Assembly (NCBI GenBank): GCA_004322365.1
Contig: SCTS01000007.1
Span: 58,052-122,051, forward strand
Length of the DNA stretch: 64,000 bases
Direction of reading: 5' to 3'
DNA from: Patescibacteria group bacterium
Lineage (GTDB): Bacteria; Patescibacteria; Paceibacteria; UBA9973; UBA2103
The number at the start of each line of letters is the position of its first letter. The stretch's first letter is position 1. Below the pieces are notes generated by a model that had not been told where the DNA came from, made no database searches, and saw only the letters and a list, made by a program, of their open reading frames with translations. Of the stretch, positions 31,959-40,490 are shown piece by piece. The position numbers were made by a program, and so were the translations under genes.

Positions 31959-32010
31959 TTTAATAGAGTACAGGTTTCGGGTTTCGGATTCCAGTTTTTC
32001 TTGTTTTTAA

Positions 32011-32052
32011 CTGTATAGTATAACCTAACGATCGTTAAATTATACTATACAG
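32011..32052. repeat. 42-bp near-perfect palindrome
   Basis: Arms of 21 bp with two mismatched positions, centred on CGATCG. It shares TATAGTATAA, CTAACGATCGTTA and the ATTATACTATACAGCT right half with the palindrome at 14094-14129. It lies between polA and holA, both on the minus strand. Confidence 0.85.
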
Positions 32053-32134
32053 CTCTTTCCCCTTTATTTTTATTTGGTTTAAGAAAGTGAAAATCTAAAA
32101 ATTAGATGCCCCTGTGGACCCGAAGGAGTGTCGC

Positions 32135-34561
32135 CTATACCCCTAGCTCTGTCATCTCTCCCCAATTAGGACCTGCCTCTCCAGAAACGAGAATGGGTAT
32201 GCCTTTCATTTCAGATGCAGGAATGACATTCTCCATTGCATGCCGTATTTCTTTTGCGACATCAGTAAGGATTGATTCTTTAACTTCAAAAATCAGTTCG
32301 TCATGAATCTGCAACACAATCGCTGCGTCCGTGGCAAATTTTTCTTTGAGGACTTTAGCAATGCGCGCCATTGCAATCTTAATAATATCTGACTGCGTTC
32401 CCTGTAGTGGCGCGTTAATAGCCATGCGTTCTGCCATGGCGCGTACATACGGAATTTTTGAGCGGATGCCAGGGAAAAACCTACGGCGACCAAAATGAGT
32501 TGTGGTGTAGCCAAGTCGTGCAGCTGTTGCCCGTGTTTGCGTTAGGTATTCTGCAAGACCTGAAAATGTTTCAAAATAGCGATTATAAAATTCTTGCGCT
32601 TGCGCTCTGTCTCCACCTAAATTTTCTCGAAGAGCATTCACCCCCATACCGTAGAGAATGCCGAAGTTAATAACTTTGGCACTTCGCCTCATATCATACG
32701 TAACCTCTTTTTGCGGAACACCGTACACTTCTGCCGCTACCGCAGAATGCACATCTTCACCTCGTTTAAAAATATCGATTAATTTTTCATCTCCTGAAAG
32801 AAACGCAGCGAGTCGAAGTTCTATTTGTGAGTAGTCGAACGCAGCAAGCACAAAACCCTTTGGCGCAATAAACCCTCGTCGAATGCGACGACCGAGTTCG
32901 CTCTTAACGGGGATATTTTGGAGGTTTGGATTATGCGATGAAATGCGCCCCGTTGTTGTCCCTGTTTGTATAAACGAAGTGTGGAGTCTATTGTCGCTGG
33001 CCAGAAGAGGTGGAATTGCATCGATGTAGGTTGAAAGAAGTTTTTGGAGTTCTCGATGGGACAGTATGTGTTCAATGATTGGGTGCTCCCCTTTTAACTT
33101 CACAAGTTCGGACTCGCGTGTTGAGAGTTGCCCTGTGGCAGTTTTCTTTTGTCGTTTCCCAGCAATACCAATACCTAATTTTGTAAATAAAATTTCTCCG
33201 AGTTGCTTTGGAGAATTAATATTAAATTCTTCCCCTGCTGCATCACAAATTTTCTTAGCAAGCGCATCTAATTCTTTGTGATATTCCTTTGAGAGATTCG
33301 CTAGATACTCCTTATCCACCAAAACACCGTGCGCATTAATCGCTTCAATAACAGGAATGAGCGGTTTCTCAATATTTTCAAAAACCTCTTTCAATTCTTC
33401 TTTTTCTATCAGAGCAGTAAGTTTCGCGTGTGCCTCTGGTACTGTCTTTGATTTGGTGTTTGCAAGCACATCATCGAGCGTCGGATTCGTAATATCTGAC
33501 TGCGTAAGCCACAGCATTATCTTCGCTTCCGCAAACAACTTCTTTTCTGCGTCAGGCACTGTTTCTATTGAGGATAGGGATTGTTGTCGGGGGGCATCAC
33601 CTTCTTCCCCCGCATCAGTCTTTGTATTTTTTTGTGGCTTTGATGAAAGAGCGCTCATTCTCGGCACCAAGGAACGAAATCCGAGGTCAGTGAAAAGGCT
33701 GGTGGCATGAGCAACATCAAGTGTATCTGCAAATGATTTTTCCGGTTCCTTGAAAGCGACCGGCGCATCAGTGCGTATGGTCGCCAAAACTTTAGAAAAT
33801 TCGGCTTCATCTTCATGGTCACGGAGCAAATTAAGGTTACGGGGAGATATTCCAACTTCTTTCCATTTCTCCTCTGTCCATTTTTTATTATGTACCGCCT
33901 TATACACACCTTCCATGGAATCAAATTCTTGTAGAAGCTTCGTTGCGGTCTTTTCGCCAATCCCAGGAATACCAATGATGTTGTCTGAGGGGTCACCGGC
34001 GAATCCTTTGTAGTCAGGGATTCGTACTGGCAAAAATCCATATCGAGCTAGTACGGCTTTCTCGTCATAAAGAATGGTGTCTTGAATACCTTTACGAAGC
34101 GTAAAAACCCGAACACGCTCATCATCAACTAACTGCAAGGTATCCATATCTCCTGAGGCGATGATGACATCAAAATTTTTCTTTGCATTTACAGCAATTG
34201 TGCCAATAACATCATCAGCTTCAAACCCTGGCATTTCATAAATAGGAATACTAAAAGCTGACAAAATATCTCGTGAGCGATTAATTTGCGTTATGAGCGA
34301 ATCATCAATTTGTGGTCGTTTTGCTTTATATTCTTTGTATACTTCGTGGCGATGTGTTGGCCCCGGTAAATCGTACGCTGCGACAACATGGTCAGGCTTT
34401 AAGTCCTTGATGATTTTAATAAGCATCGCCGCAAGACCATACACCGCATTCACAGGCTCACCCGATGGAGATGTCATCTCAGGAATTGCATGATACGCAC
34501 GATGAATAATCGCGTGCGTATCGAGGAGAATAAGGGTTTCTTTTTTCTTTTTTGAACTCAT
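32135..34561 (-). CDS. polA: DNA polymerase I lacking a full 3'-5' exonuclease domain
   Basis: An 808-residue family A polymerase. The 5'-3' exonuclease domain covers about 1-290 (DTHAIIHRAYHA, ASGDMDTLQLV, GDPSDNIIGIPGIG). Only about 110 residues separate it from the polymerase thumb, too few for an intact proofreading domain. The polymerase core is complete: motif A DYSQIELRLA (576-585), motif B RRSAKVINFGILYG (from ~625), motif C HDE (753-755). It fills gaps and removes primers. tsaE overlaps its start by 4 nt upstream. Confidence 0.96.
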   Translation of the reverse strand: MSSKKKKETLILLDTHAIIHRAYHAIPEMTSPSGEPVNAVYGLAAMLIKIIKDLKPDHVVAAYDLPGPTHRHEVYKEYKAKRPQIDDSLITQINRSRDILSAFSIPIYEMPGFEADDVIGTIAVNAKKNFDVIIASGDMDTLQLVDDERVRVFTLRKGIQDTILYDEKAVLARYGFLPVRIPDYKGFAGDPSDNIIGIPGIGEKTATKLLQEFDSMEGVYKAVHNKKWTEEKWKEVGISPRNLNLLRDHEDEAEFSKVLATIRTDAPVAFKEPEKSFADTLDVAHATSLFTDLGFRSLVPRMSALSSKPQKNTKTDAGEEGDAPRQQSLSSIETVPDAEKKLFAEAKIMLWLTQSDITNPTLDDVLANTKSKTVPEAHAKLTALIEKEELKEVFENIEKPLIPVIEAINAHGVLVDKEYLANLSKEYHKELDALAKKICDAAGEEFNINSPKQLGEILFTKLGIGIAGKRQKKTATGQLSTRESELVKLKGEHPIIEHILSHRELQKLLSTYIDAIPPLLASDNRLHTSFIQTGTTTGRISSHNPNLQNIPVKSELGRRIRRGFIAPKGFVLAAFDYSQIELRLAAFLSGDEKLIDIFKRGEDVHSAVAAEVYGVPQKEVTYDMRRSAKVINFGILYGMGVNALRENLGGDRAQAQEFYNRYFETFSGLAEYLTQTRATAARLGYTTTHFGRRRFFPGIRSKIPYVRAMAERMAINAPLQGTQSDIIKIAMARIAKVLKEKFATDAAIVLQIHDELIFEVKESILTDVAKEIRHAMENVIPASEMKGIPILVSGEAGPNWGEMTELGV

Positions 34562-34989
34562 GCTTTTTTTTCTTCAATATTCCTAACGTTTTCGCCTATT
34601 ACGGTAAAATTCAAAGTGTGTGTCCCTGTAGGTATTCCTCCTGGAGCTCTATCAACCCACTCTACGAGAACCAAATTTTTCGGATCATTCAAAAAATCTT
34701 TCCACCCAATGGTGTCGGATTCCCCACTTAGAAGACGGTATGCATCGATATGCACAAGACGCTCGAAAGGCTGGTGATTGATTGTATATGTTTGAGCAAT
34801 AACAAAAGTTGGGCTTGTTACACTCCGAGCGATACCAAGTAGTTTGGCAACTTCTTGTACAAACGCCGTTTTACCCGCACCAAGTTCTCCCAAAAGCCCC
34901 ACAACATAAGCCTTTGTTCCGAGCTCTTTTGGCAAACTCTCTACAAACTGCTTTGCATAAGCTGGTAATTCTTCCAATGCTACTTTCAT
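34558..34989 (-). CDS. tsaE: tRNA threonylcarbamoyladenosine synthesis ATPase TsaE
   Basis: A 143-residue P-loop ATPase that powers the TsaBD complex making t6A37 in ANN-decoding tRNAs. Walker A is GELGAGKT (34-41); SPTFVIAQTY and VHIDAYRL are further family motifs, as is LVEWVDRA. ATG 34989 gives the normal length; an in-frame start at 35046 would add 19 unlikely residues. Its end overlaps polA by 4 nt, so they are coupled. Confidence 0.92.
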   Translation of the reverse strand: MKVALEELPAYAKQFVESLPKELGTKAYVVGLLGELGAGKTAFVQEVAKLLGIARSVTSPTFVIAQTYTINHQPFERLVHIDAYRLLSGESDTIGWKDFLNDPKNLVLVEWVDRAPGGIPTGTHTLNFTVIGENVRNIEEKKA

Positions 34990-35033
34990 ATTTCTTATAT
35001 CAGTATAGTGCGGTTTCTTAGATGTTCCCAAAC

Positions 35034-35067
35034 TAACCCCTAGCACCTAGAACCTAAAACCTAGCTT
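35034..35067. repeat. CTAG-rich intergenic repeat
   Basis: Words CCCCTAGCACCTAGAACCTA and AAACCTAGC stand between the divergent tsaE and pilB genes, just before the pilB promoter. Confidence 0.6.
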
Positions 35068-35084
35068 TAAGGTACTATTGCTCT

Positions 35085-36758
35085 ATGGCACAAACTGACG
35101 ACACCGATAATCGACTTAAAGAGCTCCAACTTCGAGAAGAAGAGGAGCTCGCCCTCATCCTCTCGCACAGGTATAACATTCGATATCTCGACCTGACGCG
35201 CGTCTCAATTAATTCTGACGCACTCCGACTCATAGAAGAACCTGTAGCTCGTCTCGCTGAAATCGCAGGCTTTGACATTGTAGGTAAAAAACTAACCATC
35301 GCTGTTCGCTCACCACAACATCCTAAATTGCCTGCAATCCTTGAAGACTTAGAGAAGCGCGGATACACAGTAGAACAGGTGTTGGTATCGCGCGCATCCT
35401 TAGCGAGAGCTTGGGAGCACTACAAAGATCTTTCATTTGCCGTTGAATCAAAGCAGGGCGTTTTAGATGTCTCCCCAACGGAGCTGAAAAAAGTACTTGA
35501 AAGTATTCATACGATTGAGGATATCCAAAAAGCAGTCGCCAGTGTTACTGAAATGAAACGAGCCTACCGTGTTTCAAAAATTCTGGAAGTAGTACTCGCC
35601 GGAGCATTTGCAGTTGACGCATCGGACATTCACATCGAACCTGAACAAAATCAGGTGCGCTTGCGCTATCGCCTTGACGGTGTGTTGCATGATGTCATTA
35701 ACTTTGACCTCGATACAGCAAATCTTCTCTTGTCACGACTAAAACTTCTTTCTGGTCTTAAACTGAATCTAAAAAATCGTCCACAGGATGGCAGATTCAG
35801 CCTTGTTATGGATGCAAAAGAGATTGAGATTCGTGCTTCCGTTATTCCTGGTGCGTACGGTGAGACTGTCGTGATGCGCCTCTTAAATCCCGACACCATT
35901 TCCGTTCCATTTGAAGCTTTGGGTATGGAGCCAAAATTGCGAGCACTTATTGAGCGCGAAATTGGTAATCCAAATGGCATGCTTTTAAATACAGGACCTA
36001 CAGGAAGCGGTAAAACAACCACGCTGTATGCGTGCATGAAAAAAATTAATTCTTCAGAAATTAAAATTATTACCATTGAAGACCCTGTGGAATACCATGT
36101 TGCCGGATTGGTGCAGACACAGGTGGATGAAAAAAACTACACATTCCTTCAAGGGCTCCGCTCCGCACTCCGTCAAGATCCCGATGTCATCATGATCGGA
36201 GAAATCCGCGATGAAGAAGTCGCAAAAACGGCAATCGACGCGGCGCTTACGGGACACTTCGTATTTTCAACACTCCATACCAACGATGCTGCAGGGTCCT
36301 TCCCTCGACTTGTTGATCTTGGTGTGGATCCAAAAGTATTTGGTTCCGCAATCAATATCGCCATGGCACAGCGCTTAGTAAGAGTCTTATGTAAGCAATG
36401 CAAAAAAGAAGTCCCTCTTGAAGGTAAGAACAAAGAGCGTGTTGATAAAGTGCTCGCAGGTCTTCGAGATAAGACGGCCATCCCCGCTGACATTTCCAAA
36501 GTATTTGAGCCTGCTGGGTGCTCTGTCTGCAACAACACTGGATTCAAGGGCCGTATTGGTGTTTTTGAGGCAGTCGTTATTGATAGCGAGATGGATGCAC
36601 TTCTTCGCACTTCCCCTTCAGAACATGAAATACAGGCACTCCAGCATAAAAAAGAAATACTAACGATGGTTGAGGACGGCATCATGAAAGTCTTAACTGG
36701 AGTTACTTCACTTGATGAACTAAATCGGGTTGTCTTAATCGAAGAAACACTCAAATAA
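35085..36758 (+). CDS. pilB: Type IV pilus assembly ATPase PilB (GspE family)
   Basis: A 557-residue secretion ATPase that drives pilus extension. An MshEN-type N-terminal domain (about 25-125), the N2 domain (about 150-280; DASDIHIEPE) and the motor domain follow: Walker A GPTGSGKT (304-311), Asp box, Walker B and His box (STLHTNDAAG, 395-404). The zinc site is C436/C439 with C479/C482. TACTAT (35073-35078) ends 6 nt before the ATG. The matching PilMNO are at 16-18 kb; no PilC, PilT or pilin gene is adjacent. Confidence 0.95.
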   Translation: MAQTDDTDNRLKELQLREEEELALILSHRYNIRYLDLTRVSINSDALRLIEEPVARLAEIAGFDIVGKKLTIAVRSPQHPKLPAILEDLEKRGYTVEQVLVSRASLARAWEHYKDLSFAVESKQGVLDVSPTELKKVLESIHTIEDIQKAVASVTEMKRAYRVSKILEVVLAGAFAVDASDIHIEPEQNQVRLRYRLDGVLHDVINFDLDTANLLLSRLKLLSGLKLNLKNRPQDGRFSLVMDAKEIEIRASVIPGAYGETVVMRLLNPDTISVPFEALGMEPKLRALIEREIGNPNGMLLNTGPTGSGKTTTLYACMKKINSSEIKIITIEDPVEYHVAGLVQTQVDEKNYTFLQGLRSALRQDPDVIMIGEIRDEEVAKTAIDAALTGHFVFSTLHTNDAAGSFPRLVDLGVDPKVFGSAINIAMAQRLVRVLCKQCKKEVPLEGKNKERVDKVLAGLRDKTAIPADISKVFEPAGCSVCNNTGFKGRIGVFEAVVIDSEMDALLRTSPSEHEIQALQHKKEILTMVEDGIMKVLTGVTSLDELNRVVLIEETLK

Positions 36759-36794
36759 ACAAAAAACCCGAGGATGACCTCGGGTTTTTTGTTT
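36758..36794 (+). terminator. Terminator of pilB
   Basis: Stem AAAAAACCCGAGG/CCTCGGGTTTTTT with an ATGA loop, directly after the stop codon. Confidence 0.88.
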
Positions 36795-36795
36795 C

Positions 36796-36971
36796 GTGCC
36801 AAAATAAAAAATCGCACCCCTCTAAACAACGCTTGCAGTGAAGGTGGAACAAATGATGAGGAGACTCCCAGAGAATAACCGAGGTCAGACTTCCAGCAGA
36901 TCCTTACAATGATGCCACGGCGTTGCTTAGATGGGCACGATTTTTTAGAATAAAACCCCTTTCGGGGTTAC
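36796..36971 (-). ncRNA. Structured small RNA candidate (family not identified)
   Basis: A long imperfect stem joins 36806-36832 with 36920-36946 (ATCG, CCC, TCTAA and CAACGC blocks on one arm all find partners), enclosing about 87 nt that can also pair in part. The minus strand ends in a T-rich run (GATTTTTTATTTT) and starts at a good promoter at 36978-37006. An AACCCC/GGGGTT hairpin with TTTTATT lies near its 5' end. The rod shape and size suit 6S RNA or SRP RNA, but I could not find the SRP GGAA domain. Confidence 0.5.
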
Positions 36972-36977
36972 AATGGT

Positions 36978-37006
36978 ACGATAGCATACGCTTTTATATA
37001 TGTCAA
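36978..37006 (-). promoter_or_regulatory. Promoter of the structured RNA
   Basis: On the minus strand TTGACA (37001-37006), 17 bp, then an extended -10 TGCTATCGT (hexamer 36978-36983). It overlaps the ruvB start codon, so the RNA and ruvB are divergent with overlapping promoters. Confidence 0.65.
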
Positions 37007-38031
37007 GTACTCAATCAAAGAAGATTCATTCTGAGGAAGAGGGGCCAAAAGAAGCTGGGGAACGCGTCCTAGACCAAACTCTACGACCGGAGGCTTGGGA
37101 GGAATACGTGGGACAAGAAAATGTAAAGGAAAACCTCCGCGTACTTATAGCAGCTGCGAGAGAAAGAAACCATGCGCCTGAACACACACTCCTCTATGGT
37201 CCTCCTGGGCTTGGGAAAACAACCCTGGCACACCTTGTGGCGAAAGAGCTTGGTGCAAACATGCGAGCAACGGCAGGGCCTGTTATTGAGCGCGTAGGTG
37301 ACCTCGCTGCAATTCTCACCAACTTAGAGCCTGGGGATGTATTGTTTATCGATGAGATACACAGGCTCAATAAAACAATCGAGGAAGTTCTCTACCCCGC
37401 CATGGAAGCTGGGAAGCTGGATATCATTATCGGTAAAGGTCCGTCAGCTCGCACTATTGAGCTAGCACTTCCCTCTTTCACACTCGTTGGTGCAACGACA
37501 CGCATAGGACTTATTTCTGCACCACTTCGTTCTCGTTTTTCAGGCGGAGTATTCCAACTTGATTTTTATTCTGAAAAAGAAATTGAACGAATTCTTGCTC
37601 GTTCTGCAAAAATTCTTGGCATTGAAGCCGATGTCGATGCTCTTCAAGAGATTGCAAAACGCTCTAGAAAAACTCCACGTACTGCAAACTACCTTCTAAA
37701 ACGCTCCCGTGATGTTGCACAGCTCGACCGCACAACACTCTCAAAAGTAGCGGCAGAAAAAGCACTCGCCATGATTGGCATAGACACAGCTGGACTTACT
37801 CCGTCAGACAGGCGCATTCTTGAGGCGCTCATAACAAAATTCGCAGGGGGTCCCGTGGGTGTAAAAACTCTTGCAGCTGCTGCAGCCGAAGACGAACAAA
37901 CTATTGAGGATGTCTATGAGCCGTATTTAATGCAGGAAGGATTTTTGGAACGCACTCCGCGAGGTCGCATCGTTACAGCTCGCGCACGCGAGCATTTAGG
38001 AAAACAAGGTGTACAAAAAAAACTTATATGA
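37000..38031 (+). CDS. ruvB: Holliday junction branch migration ATPase RuvB
   Basis: A 343-residue AAA+ motor. Walker A GPPGLGKTT (about 67-75), Walker B DEIHRL (about 112-117), sensor 1 (VGATTRIG), arginine finger and the C-terminal winged helix (GGPVGVKTLAAA, RTPRGR) are all present. It pulls DNA through the RuvA junction complex. The next gene overlaps by 4 nt. TACGCT ends 7 nt before the ATG. Confidence 0.97.
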   Translation: MSSTQSKKIHSEEEGPKEAGERVLDQTLRPEAWEEYVGQENVKENLRVLIAAARERNHAPEHTLLYGPPGLGKTTLAHLVAKELGANMRATAGPVIERVGDLAAILTNLEPGDVLFIDEIHRLNKTIEEVLYPAMEAGKLDIIIGKGPSARTIELALPSFTLVGATTRIGLISAPLRSRFSGGVFQLDFYSEKEIERILARSAKILGIEADVDALQEIAKRSRKTPRTANYLLKRSRDVAQLDRTTLSKVAAEKALAMIGIDTAGLTPSDRRILEALITKFAGGPVGVKTLAAAAAEDEQTIEDVYEPYLMQEGFLERTPRGRIVTARAREHLGKQGVQKKLI

Positions 38032-38363
38032 CATTACTCTCCGACACATTGAAAGCGTGGGTAACAAAACAAGAGTCGATTATTTGGCAGACTCAAAAGA
38101 AAGAGCGGGGTGACGCGTCTCACTTACTCGCCTACACCGTTAAACTTGGCGAGGAAGTTGGCGAACTTGCGGAACAAGTACTTGCTCGTTTTGGATATCA
38201 ACGCAAATCAAAAATAATGGCAGCTGGAAATGATGAGCTTGCTGACGAGTGTGCGGACGTGATTATCGTCTCACTCTTTCTTGCAGAAGCAGCTGGCATT
38301 GATATAGAAAAAGCACTGACACGAAAAATGGAGAAATTGGAAGTCCGTAATAAAGAAAAGTAA
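38028..38363 (+). CDS. MazG-like nucleotide pyrophosphohydrolase
   Basis: A 111-residue all-alpha NTP pyrophosphatase fold. KLGEEVGELAEQV (about 39-51) and ADECADVIIVSLFLA (about 73-87) hold the metal-binding Glu/Asp residues. These enzymes remove non-canonical or excess NTPs; the substrate is unknown. It overlaps ruvB by 4 nt and precedes ruvC by 5 nt, forming a ruvB-mazG-ruvC operon. Confidence 0.88.
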   Translation: MTLLSDTLKAWVTKQESIIWQTQKKERGDASHLLAYTVKLGEEVGELAEQVLARFGYQRKSKIMAAGNDELADECADVIIVSLFLAEAAGIDIEKALTRKMEKLEVRNKEK

Positions 38364-38368
38364 TAAAA

Positions 38369-38881
38369 ATGCCCTCTCTGAAAGCTGAAACCGGAAAAAC
38401 AAAACCTACTGTCATCGCTGTCGACCCTGGGTACGACAGAGTGGGCATTGCCGTGATGGAAGGAACTGCTCTTATTTTTTCTGAATGCTTTATTCCTCCT
38501 AAGGGAGCTGTCCCCATTCGCCTTGGTGCAGTATTCCAGCACCTTGGAAAAACAATAAAAAAATACAAACCCGATGCACTGGCGATAGAAACACTCTTCT
38601 TTACAAAAAATCAGAAGACGGCAATCCATGTTGCAGAAGCACGTGGAGTTATAACTCTTGCGGGAGTTGAGGCCGGTATTGAGGTTTATGAATATTCTCC
38701 TCAGGAAGTGAAAATTGCAGTGACAGGCTCAGGAAGTGCAGACAAAAAGAGTGTTATGCGGATGGTAAACATGTTGATTCCCATGGGAAACATGAAGCGT
38801 CACGACGATGAATATGACGCCATAGCACTTGCAATAGCCCATCAATCAAGCTCTAAATTCAGACAAACGCGAAATATATAG
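38369..38881 (+). CDS. ruvC: Holliday junction resolvase RuvC
   Basis: A 170-residue RNase H-fold endonuclease that cuts four-way junctions in RuvABC. Catalytic acidic residues occur in IAVDPGYDRVGI (about 16-27), ALAIETLFF (about 71-79) and HDDEYDAIALA (about 145-155). YSPQEVKIAVTGSGSADK is the DNA-binding region. Last gene of the ruvB-mazG-ruvC unit. Confidence 0.96.
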   Translation: MPSLKAETGKTKPTVIAVDPGYDRVGIAVMEGTALIFSECFIPPKGAVPIRLGAVFQHLGKTIKKYKPDALAIETLFFTKNQKTAIHVAEARGVITLAGVEAGIEVYEYSPQEVKIAVTGSGSADKKSVMRMVNMLIPMGNMKRHDDEYDAIALAIAHQSSSKFRQTRNI

Positions 38882-38977
38882 AGCAGTGCAGAAGCCTGTT
38901 ATCCACACGCCTCTGACGCATCGCTTGCCAATAGGTAGCATTTTGATACAAATAGGGCGTTAGAAGCTATATCCAAT

Positions 38978-39121
38978 ATGAGTAACGACCCAAAAAAACA
39001 CAAAGGATTTGAAGACGAGGAAGACGCAGATGCGCCGGTGGTTCCTCCCGTTGATGAGGAAGACATGCCTGACGAGGAAGAAGATGCCGACCCGTTTAGT
39101 GATGATGATGACATGATGTAA
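38978..39121 (+). CDS. Short, very acidic 47-residue protein
   Basis: An open frame of 47 codons from ATG 38978 to TAA 39119-39121. The product is MSNDPKKHKGFEDEEDADAP followed by a Pro-rich piece and a tail almost wholly of D and E, ending DPFSDDDDMM. A strong terminator directly follows the stop. Likely intrinsically disordered. A perfect DnaA-box sequence (TTATCCACA) lies at 38899-38907 upstream. Function unknown; the codon pattern and terminator placement argue that it is real. Confidence 0.55.
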   Translation: MSNDPKKHKGFEDEEDADAPVVPPVDEEDMPDEEEDADPFSDDDDMM

Positions 39122-39160
39122 ATAATAAAAAACCTCGCGAGCGCGAGGTTTTTTATTATT
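39121..39160. terminator. Bidirectional terminator
   Basis: Stem AATAATAAAAAACCTCGC with a short loop and its complement. It is shared by the acidic small gene and tyrS. Confidence 0.9.
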
Positions 39161-40364
39161 TATTTTTTATCATTTTGGCAATTCTGCGCTTACCAATTCG
39201 TAAGATTTCACCCTCAACAGGTTCGTTATTCATATCAGCAATCGCTTCCCCTGTCGTAACTGAGGTTACTGCTCCGGCAGAAACCAATCGGCGTAGTTCT
39301 GTTCTAGAAGCAACAAGGCCTGCGTGTACCAATGCATCCGCATATGTTTGCCCTTCACTGAATAATGCTGGTGTGGCATCCTCTTCAGAAATCTCACCTT
39401 TTGAAAAAACGGAAACGAATCGCTCCCCTGCTTTTTTACTTTCGACATCACCGTGATACATACGAACAATTTCTAACGCCAGATCAAACTTTGAGTCTCG
39501 AGGGCTTTTTGTGAGAATATTCTTCACTACATTTAACGGTACTCGTGTGCAGTGAACGAAATATGTTTCGATGAGCGAATCAGGAATACTCATTACTTTC
39601 CCAAACATATCTTGAGGTGCATCATTAAGATTAATGGTGTTTCCCCAGCTTGAACTCATCTTTCTTCCATCAGTACCCAAAATGAGCTCGCTCATCACAA
39701 TGTGTTGCGGAGATTGGCCTGCCTTTCCTTGGAGTACTCTGCCTGCAAGCAAATTAAACCTCTGGTCTGTTCCACCAAGCTCTACATCTGCCTTTATGGC
39801 AACGCTGTCATACCCTTGCATTAAAGGGTAGAGCACCTCTCGCAGGGAAACCCTTTTGCCTCCATCCAAGCGGCGCTTAATATTGTCTCGAGATATGAAA
39901 TCGGCTACAGAAAACGCATCAGCTTGATCGCCAATAGCAGAGTAGTCTAACTTCAAAAGCCACTCAGAATTTCTCCGTACCTCCAAAAGATTTGGGTCAA
40001 GAATTTTTTTGGCTTGAGAAACATACTCTGTGAGATTTTTTTCAACATCAGCTCGACTGAGCATTGGGCGTTCACTTTCTTTGTCCGAAGTATCACCTAT
40101 TACACCCGTTGCATCTCCAATAATAAAAACCACCGTGTGCCCTAAATTTTGAAAATCTCGAAGCTTAAGAAGTGCCACCGCGCGTCCAATGTGAATATTT
40201 GGGCTTGTAGGGTCTATTCCGAGCTTGATACGCAGTCGCTCTCCTAACAATAGAAGTTTTCGGAGTGATTCGTCTGAAGGAATTATTTCAACAACACTCC
40301 TCGTCAAAAGAGTTTCTATCTTTTCAGGATCAGTGTTAACTGAGGCTTTGATTTTAAAAAACAT
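39156..40364 (-). CDS. tyrS: Tyrosyl-tRNA synthetase
   Basis: A 402-residue class I synthetase. HIGR (58-61) is the HIGH motif, KMSSS (235-239) the second motif, with VELGGTDQRFNLLAG in between, and an S4 RNA-binding domain closes the protein (about 335-402). ATG 40364 is chosen because TAGAGT (40372-40377, minus) ends 7 nt before it; a longer start at 40469 would include the promoter. It is divergent from the PBP gene. Confidence 0.95.
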   Translation of the reverse strand: MFFKIKASVNTDPEKIETLLTRSVVEIIPSDESLRKLLLLGERLRIKLGIDPTSPNIHIGRAVALLKLRDFQNLGHTVVFIIGDATGVIGDTSDKESERPMLSRADVEKNLTEYVSQAKKILDPNLLEVRRNSEWLLKLDYSAIGDQADAFSVADFISRDNIKRRLDGGKRVSLREVLYPLMQGYDSVAIKADVELGGTDQRFNLLAGRVLQGKAGQSPQHIVMSELILGTDGRKMSSSWGNTINLNDAPQDMFGKVMSIPDSLIETYFVHCTRVPLNVVKNILTKSPRDSKFDLALEIVRMYHGDVESKKAGERFVSVFSKGEISEEDATPALFSEGQTYADALVHAGLVASRTELRRLVSAGAVTSVTTGEAIADMNNEPVEGEILRIGKRRIAKMIKNK

Positions 40365-40490
40365 ACAATAAACTCTACCACGCTCGGTATTAGGGTCTAC
40401 CGCCATTAATGTATCTGCCACCTCTCCGGCCATACGCTCATATAGAGAAACACCTAGCAAGTAGACCATTCCCTTGCTACGATTTAGAGC

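Noticed and set aside
36173..36829. Long open frame antisense to pilB
   Set aside because: It lies wholly over the PilB coding region and its product is a low-complexity Ser/Thr-rich shadow of the true frame.
36845..36925. SRP RNA (ffs) on the plus strand, suggested by GGTCAG and AGCAG
   Set aside because: The GGAA tetraloop and the spacing of the S-domain are missing, and promoter and T-run point to the minus strand.
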